Assembly: GCF_000975265.2 (NCBI RefSeq) | Contig: NZ_CP083405.1 | Coordinates: 1,054,001 to 1,118,000, forward strand | Length of the DNA: 64,000 nt | From: Mycobacterium lepromatosis | Lineage (GTDB): Bacteria; Actinomycetota; Actinomycetes; Mycobacteriales; Mycobacteriaceae | Reading direction: 5' to 3' | In this document: piece by piece, positions 60,821 through 64,000 of the stretch | Numbering within the stretch: position 1 is the stretch's first letter | Layout of the letters: each line of letters starts with the position of its first letter | The notes under the pieces: generated by a model | Database searches by the model: none | What the model saw: the letters and a program-made list of their open reading frames with translations, nothing else | What the model was told of the DNA's origin: nothing | Position numbers and translations under genes: made by a program

Positions 60821-62402
60821 CTAGCTCGTCACGCAGCACCCTGGCCCGTTGCCGAGCGAATGGTAGGTCGCCAGCCACCGGGCAGCGAACCTCCAAGTAG
60901 CACTTCAACTTCGGTTCGGTTCCCGATGGCCGCACCACTACCCGGACCCACGTGTCATCATCACCGCCGGTGAAGATCAGCGCGTCGGTGGTGTCGGTGG
61001 TGGTCGCGGTGAACCCAGCTAGCTGACTCGGCGGGGCTGCGCGCAGCCGCCGCATCAGGCCGACAGTCTCGTCAACTCCGGCTTGCTCGAGGCCAATGCG
61101 ACGCGATATCGCCGTAACCTCGTGCACGCCATGGCGTTGCGCGAGTTGGTCAAGCATGTCAGGCACCGAGCGGCCCTGGTTGTGCAGTGCGGCCACCAGA
61201 TCGCACACTAACACCGCGGCGCTGATGCCGTCCTTGTCGCGTACGGCAGTAGGGTCGACACAATGCCCAATAGCTTCCTCGTAGGCGTACACAAGCGTGC
61301 CTGGCAGGTTTGCGTCGGCGCGTGCCAGCCACTTGAAGCCGGTACGAGTCTCGACGTGGACCGCGTGATAGTGTGCAGCGATCGCTGCTAGCATACGCGA
61401 CGACACCACGGTGCTGGCTACCACAGCGGTTTCCGGTTTGTCAGTTTGCGACAAAATGTAATCGCCTAGCAGCCAACCGGTTTCGTCTCCAGAAAGCATC
61501 CGCCATCCCGAGCTGGTGGGTACACCAACGGCGCAGCGGTCGGCGTCGGGGTCCAGGGCGATCGCGACGTCGGCCCCGATATGGGTGGCCAGGGTCAGCA
61601 ATGCGTCGGTGGCGCCCGGCTCCTCCGGGTTTGGGAACGTGACGGTGGGAAAGTCTGGGTCGGGCGCGAACTGCGCCGCGACGGTGTGCACGTCGTCGAA
61701 GCCTGTGCGCCGCAGTGTCTCGACGGCTACCGCACCACCCACCCCGTGCATCGGTGTGAGGGCAACCCGGACCGAACCGTTGGAGCGCCGCACCGCGGCA
61801 GCTCGTTGGATGTAATGGTCAACCAGATCGGAGGCGCTGTTTTCACTGGGGTTGACGGGCTTCCTGGTGATTTGGTCTGCCAGGGGGGCGGCGGCCATCG
61901 CAGTTTCGATTTGGCGTTCAGTGGGAGAGATGATCTGGATGCCGCCGTCGAAATACACCTTGTATCCGTTATCGCTCGGCGGGTTGTGCGATGCCGTGAT
62001 CTGTATCCCGGCGGCGGCGCCGGTATTGCGGACCGCGAACGCCACCACCGGCGTGGGTGCCGGATCGGGGAGTAGCAGCACGGAAAAACCTTCAGCGGCA
62101 AGTACCTCAGCGGTCGCAGCGACGAATACCGCCGAGCCGTGCCGAGAGTCGCGCCCGACTATTACGGTTGCGGGCCGCGAGCCCCCTCGTTGCATGAGCA
62201 CCTGTGCCACGGCCCAGGTCGCCCGCAACACCACAGCGAGGTTCATGGCGTCGGGGCCGCCGCGTACTGGTCCGCGCAAGCCCGACGTGCCGAAGCGCAG
62301 TGCACGGGCGAACCGCGCCGCAAGTTCATCGGGGTCGCACGCGGCCAGCTCGGCGGCTGTCTGTGGGTCGGGATCGTGCGCGATCCACTCCTCGGGTGTC
62401 AC
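60798..62402 (-). CDS. pmmB: PmmB, phosphohexomutase (phosphomannomutase family)
   Basis: Alpha-D-phosphohexomutase, 534 residues from GTG 62402, the same length as Rv3308; GAGGG lies six bases upstream. A TTG at 62414 overlapping the punA stop is a possible alternative start. Phosphoserine loop [11 protein letters not shown] with Ser138, Mg-binding Asp284/286/288 (DPDADR), sugar-binding loop [19 protein letters not shown] and phosphate-binding [15 protein letters not shown] are all intact. The annotated role is mannose-6-P/mannose-1-P interconversion. Its pairing with punA also fits a phosphopentomutase acting on ribose-1-phosphate; sequence alone does not decide. Confidence 0.94.
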   Translation of the reverse strand: MTPEEWIAHDPDPQTAAELAACDPDELAARFARALRFGTSGLRGPVRGGPDAMNLAVVLRATWAVAQVLMQRGGSRPATVIVGRDSRHGSAVFVAATAEVLAAEGFSVLLLPDPAPTPVVAFAVRNTGAAAGIQITASHNPPSDNGYKVYFDGGIQIISPTERQIETAMAAAPLADQITRKPVNPSENSASDLVDHYIQRAAAVRRSNGSVRVALTPMHGVGGAVAVETLRRTGFDDVHTVAAQFAPDPDFPTVTFPNPEEPGATDALLTLATHIGADVAIALDPDADRCAVGVPTSSGWRMLSGDETGWLLGDYILSQTDKPETAVVASTVVSSRMLAAIAAHYHAVHVETRTGFKWLARADANLPGTLVYAYEEAIGHCVDPTAVRDKDGISAAVLVCDLVAALHNQGRSVPDMLDQLAQRHGVHEVTAISRRIGLEQAGVDETVGLMRRLRAAPPSQLAGFTATTTDTTDALIFTGGDDDTWVRVVVRPSGTEPKLKCYLEVRCPVAGDLPFARQRARVLRDELVTSVRQW

Positions 62403-62410
62403 GGCCGCCC

Positions 62411-63217
62411 TCAAAATCGAGCTATGACGTCGACCAGCAGTGACCCAATCCTGCTCGCTGACGCGGTCCCCGCGGCAAGCACCTCAGCATGGCTAAGGGG
62501 CTTGCCGGTAATCCCGGCCGCCAGGTTTGTCACCAGTGACACGCCCAGCACCTCAGCACCCGCCGCCCGTGCTGCGATGGTCTCGTGCACCGTCGACATG
62601 CCCACCAGGTCAGCGCCCAGCATCCGCAACATCCGGATTTCCGCGGGCGTCTCATAGTGCGGGCCGGGCTGGGCTGCGTACACGCCTTCGATCAGTGTCG
62701 GGTCGGTGTCGCTGGCGAGTTTTCGTAGCCGCGGTGTGTACGCGTTGGTTAAGTCGACGAAGTGCGTGCCGACTAGTGGCGAACGTGTCGTCAGGTTCAG
62801 GTGATCACTGATCAACACCAGTTGGCCGACCGCCATGTCTGCGCGCAGTCCGCCGGCCGCATTAGTGAGGATGATAATGCGTGCACCGGCTGCGCACGCT
62901 GTTCGTACTGGATGCACGACGTGCCTAAGGTCATGCCCCTCGTAGGGGTGGATGCGACCGGCTAGCACCAGCACCCGATGCGAGCCGATGCGTACCGACA
63001 ACAGCTCGCCAGTATGCCCGGCTGTGTTGGGTGGTGTGAACCCGGGTAGCTCGGCCTGGGGGAAAACAGTGCTCGATGAACCGAGCGCTGCAACCGCCGG
63101 GGACCATCCCGATCCCAGGACGACCGCGACGTCGTGCTCAAGGATACCAGTGCGCTCACTAATCACCTGGGCTGCCCGCCGAGCGAGTTCGTCGGGATCG
63201 CGCAGTGGGTCGGTCAC
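62411..63217 (-). CDS. punA: PunA (DeoD), purine nucleoside phosphorylase
   Basis: Splits inosine/guanosine with phosphate to base and ribose-1-phosphate; trimeric PNP family. 268 residues from GTG 63217, the same as Rv3307. Motifs: VVLGSGWSP (phosphate), [11 protein letters not shown] with catalytic His, [26 protein letters not shown] (Tyr and Glu of the base/ribose site), VGMSTVHE and TNLAAG. Eight bases separate its stop from the pmmB GTG, so the two are one transcription unit. Confidence 0.97.
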   Translation of the reverse strand: MTDPLRDPDELARRAAQVISERTGILEHDVAVVLGSGWSPAVAALGSSSTVFPQAELPGFTPPNTAGHTGELLSVRIGSHRVLVLAGRIHPYEGHDLRHVVHPVRTACAAGARIIILTNAAGGLRADMAVGQLVLISDHLNLTTRSPLVGTHFVDLTNAYTPRLRKLASDTDPTLIEGVYAAQPGPHYETPAEIRMLRMLGADLVGMSTVHETIAARAAGAEVLGVSLVTNLAAGITGKPLSHAEVLAAGTASASRIGSLLVDVIARF

Positions 63218-63339
63218 AGTCGGTGAACTTAGCCCGGCGACGATGAGCGCCGGAACGGTGTGAGTGACGAGTGAGCCATCATTGTGGTCAGAGCAGCTGC
63301 TGGTCGGTGCGATACTGCATAGGTGCCCACATTAACAGC

Positions 63340-64000
63340 ATTGGCTAACGTCGAGAATGGGGTGTGGCCTCGTGGTGCCCGATCTTGTGGAGTTGTCGCA
63401 CGCAATTCATGCTGAGCTGTTGCTGCCGTTCGCCGAACAGTGTAGCTGTGTGCCAAAGCGCTGGCGCTGGTCGCCGGACGTGGTTTCGCGATCGCTGCCG
63501 CCCGCCTGTGGTCTGGACAGGGTGTTTCGCGCCACTGTAAGCAGTGGTCCCCTGGTCGTTGGGGTGTGCGCCGAGTATGACTGGCTATTCGAGATCGGAT
63601 ATGCATGCTGCCACAACATTGTAGTCGCGACGCGACTACAATGTTGTGGCAGCTTAAGGCGTGGGTCTAACTGTGACCTTACTGGGAACTCCCACTGAGG
63701 AAGTCGGCAGTGATTAAAACGCTGATGCTGCAGGCCGAGGGGTGTGACTATGTTGCGATGGTAGTGATCGCGCGTTCCGGGCTGACCGGCATTGCCGCGG
63801 CTCGTTTACTGGAGTTGTCTGAGTTCACGGTCGAATACCTGGCACGGAATCGCATGCCGTCGTCACGCCGCACCTGGGGGTCAATGCAGCTGACGCGGTC
63901 ACCGTAGCGCCAGGTGGTCATTGCGGTGCTGCGGCAGCAGGCTTAGGCTAGCGACGGGGCAATTGGTGTACGGCATGGCCACTGACGGCGGGGCAGGCGA
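63340..64000 (+). pseudogene. amiB1: amiB1 amidohydrolase remnant (Rv3306c), runs past window end
   Basis: Peptidase M20 amidohydrolase pieces: LVELSHAIHAELLLPFAEQC, SGPLVVGVCAEYD, IGYACCHNIVVA (native metal motif ACGHN, here Gly to Cys), LLGTPxEE-type remnant, KTLMLQAEG and later AVLRQQA. Stops and frameshifts throughout. It diverges from punA as in Mtb. A 23-bp inverted repeat (63607-63653) is centred just after the HN of the metal motif. Confidence 0.75.
63607..63653. repeat. Perfect inverted repeat, 23-bp arms, 1-base centre
   Basis: 63607-63629 and 63631-63653 are exact reverse complements around a single A at 63630. The left arm carries the native amiB1 codons for CCHNIVVA. The right arm replaces the following codons. 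Confidence 0.97.

Noticed and set aside
61852..62657. Long plus-strand frames opposite pmmB and punA
   Set aside because: Antisense shadows of two well-supported genes; composition A/S/T-rich without family features.

Overview
The window reads as chromosome of a leprosy bacillus (Mycobacterium leprae or its close relative M. lepromatosis). Roughly sixteen intact genes with strongly mycobacterial proteins sit among more than thirty gene remnants that still align, in short frame-shifted pieces, to M. tuberculosis (Mtb) genes. Gene order within blocks follows Mtb, while blocks that are far apart in Mtb are joined here. I cannot decide between the two species from memory alone. Rv numbers below are recalled orthologues, not search results.

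Left part (1-26 kb), almost all decay. 1-2.1 kb: remnants of pgmA, two crcB fluoride channels and a DUF190 gene (Rv3068c-Rv3071 order). 2.1-2.8 kb and 23.1-23.75 kb: two inverted copies of a ~650-bp repeat enclosing about 20 kb. Between them lie an HTH antitoxin-like remnant, a relict AbiEi/AbiEii type IV toxin-antitoxin pair, tRNA-Met(CAT), an amino acid permease remnant (Rv2690c type), a double-RCK potassium channel remnant, tldE and tldD remnants (Rv2314c, Rv2315c), the intact sugar importer uspA-uspB-uspC, and then remnants of Rv2319c, rocE, rocD, Rv2323c and an AsnC regulator in Mtb order, plus a serine hydrolase. To the right of the second repeat is a dead FHA/ABC transporter (Rv1747).

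Middle part (26-41 kb): a dead flavin oxidoreductase (Rv3359) diverges from intact folD, a DUF3017 membrane gene and a secreted DUF732 gene. Then come a dead FAD oxidase, a dead IS110 element, a dead 13E12/HNH repeat gene and a dead methyltransferase. Intact metX, dead metC (metY), dead icd1, an intact alpha/beta hydrolase, trpS and a YihY-type membrane gene follow.

Right part (41-64 kb): dead nagA, a SIS-domain isomerase and sugI; intact dacB1; dead methyltransferase, aminotransferase, sigJ and AhpD-like genes; intact sdhCDAB and add; two tail-to-tail dead VWA genes; intact Rv3311; dead sapM and upp; intact pmmB and punA; dead amiB1, cut by the window end.

What survives is core: one-carbon metabolism, tryptophan charging, succinate oxidation, cell-wall trimming, purine salvage and one sugar importer. 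What is lost is accessory: pyrimidine salvage, amino-sugar catabolism, ornithine/arginine catabolism, one isocitrate dehydrogenase, a secreted phosphatase and toxin-antitoxin modules. The most unusual structural signal is a set of perfect or near-perfect inverted repeats (14-36 bp arms) inside coding remnants. In several, one arm matches the ancestral gene and the other overwrites it. One of them folds over the possible start of intact sdhC.
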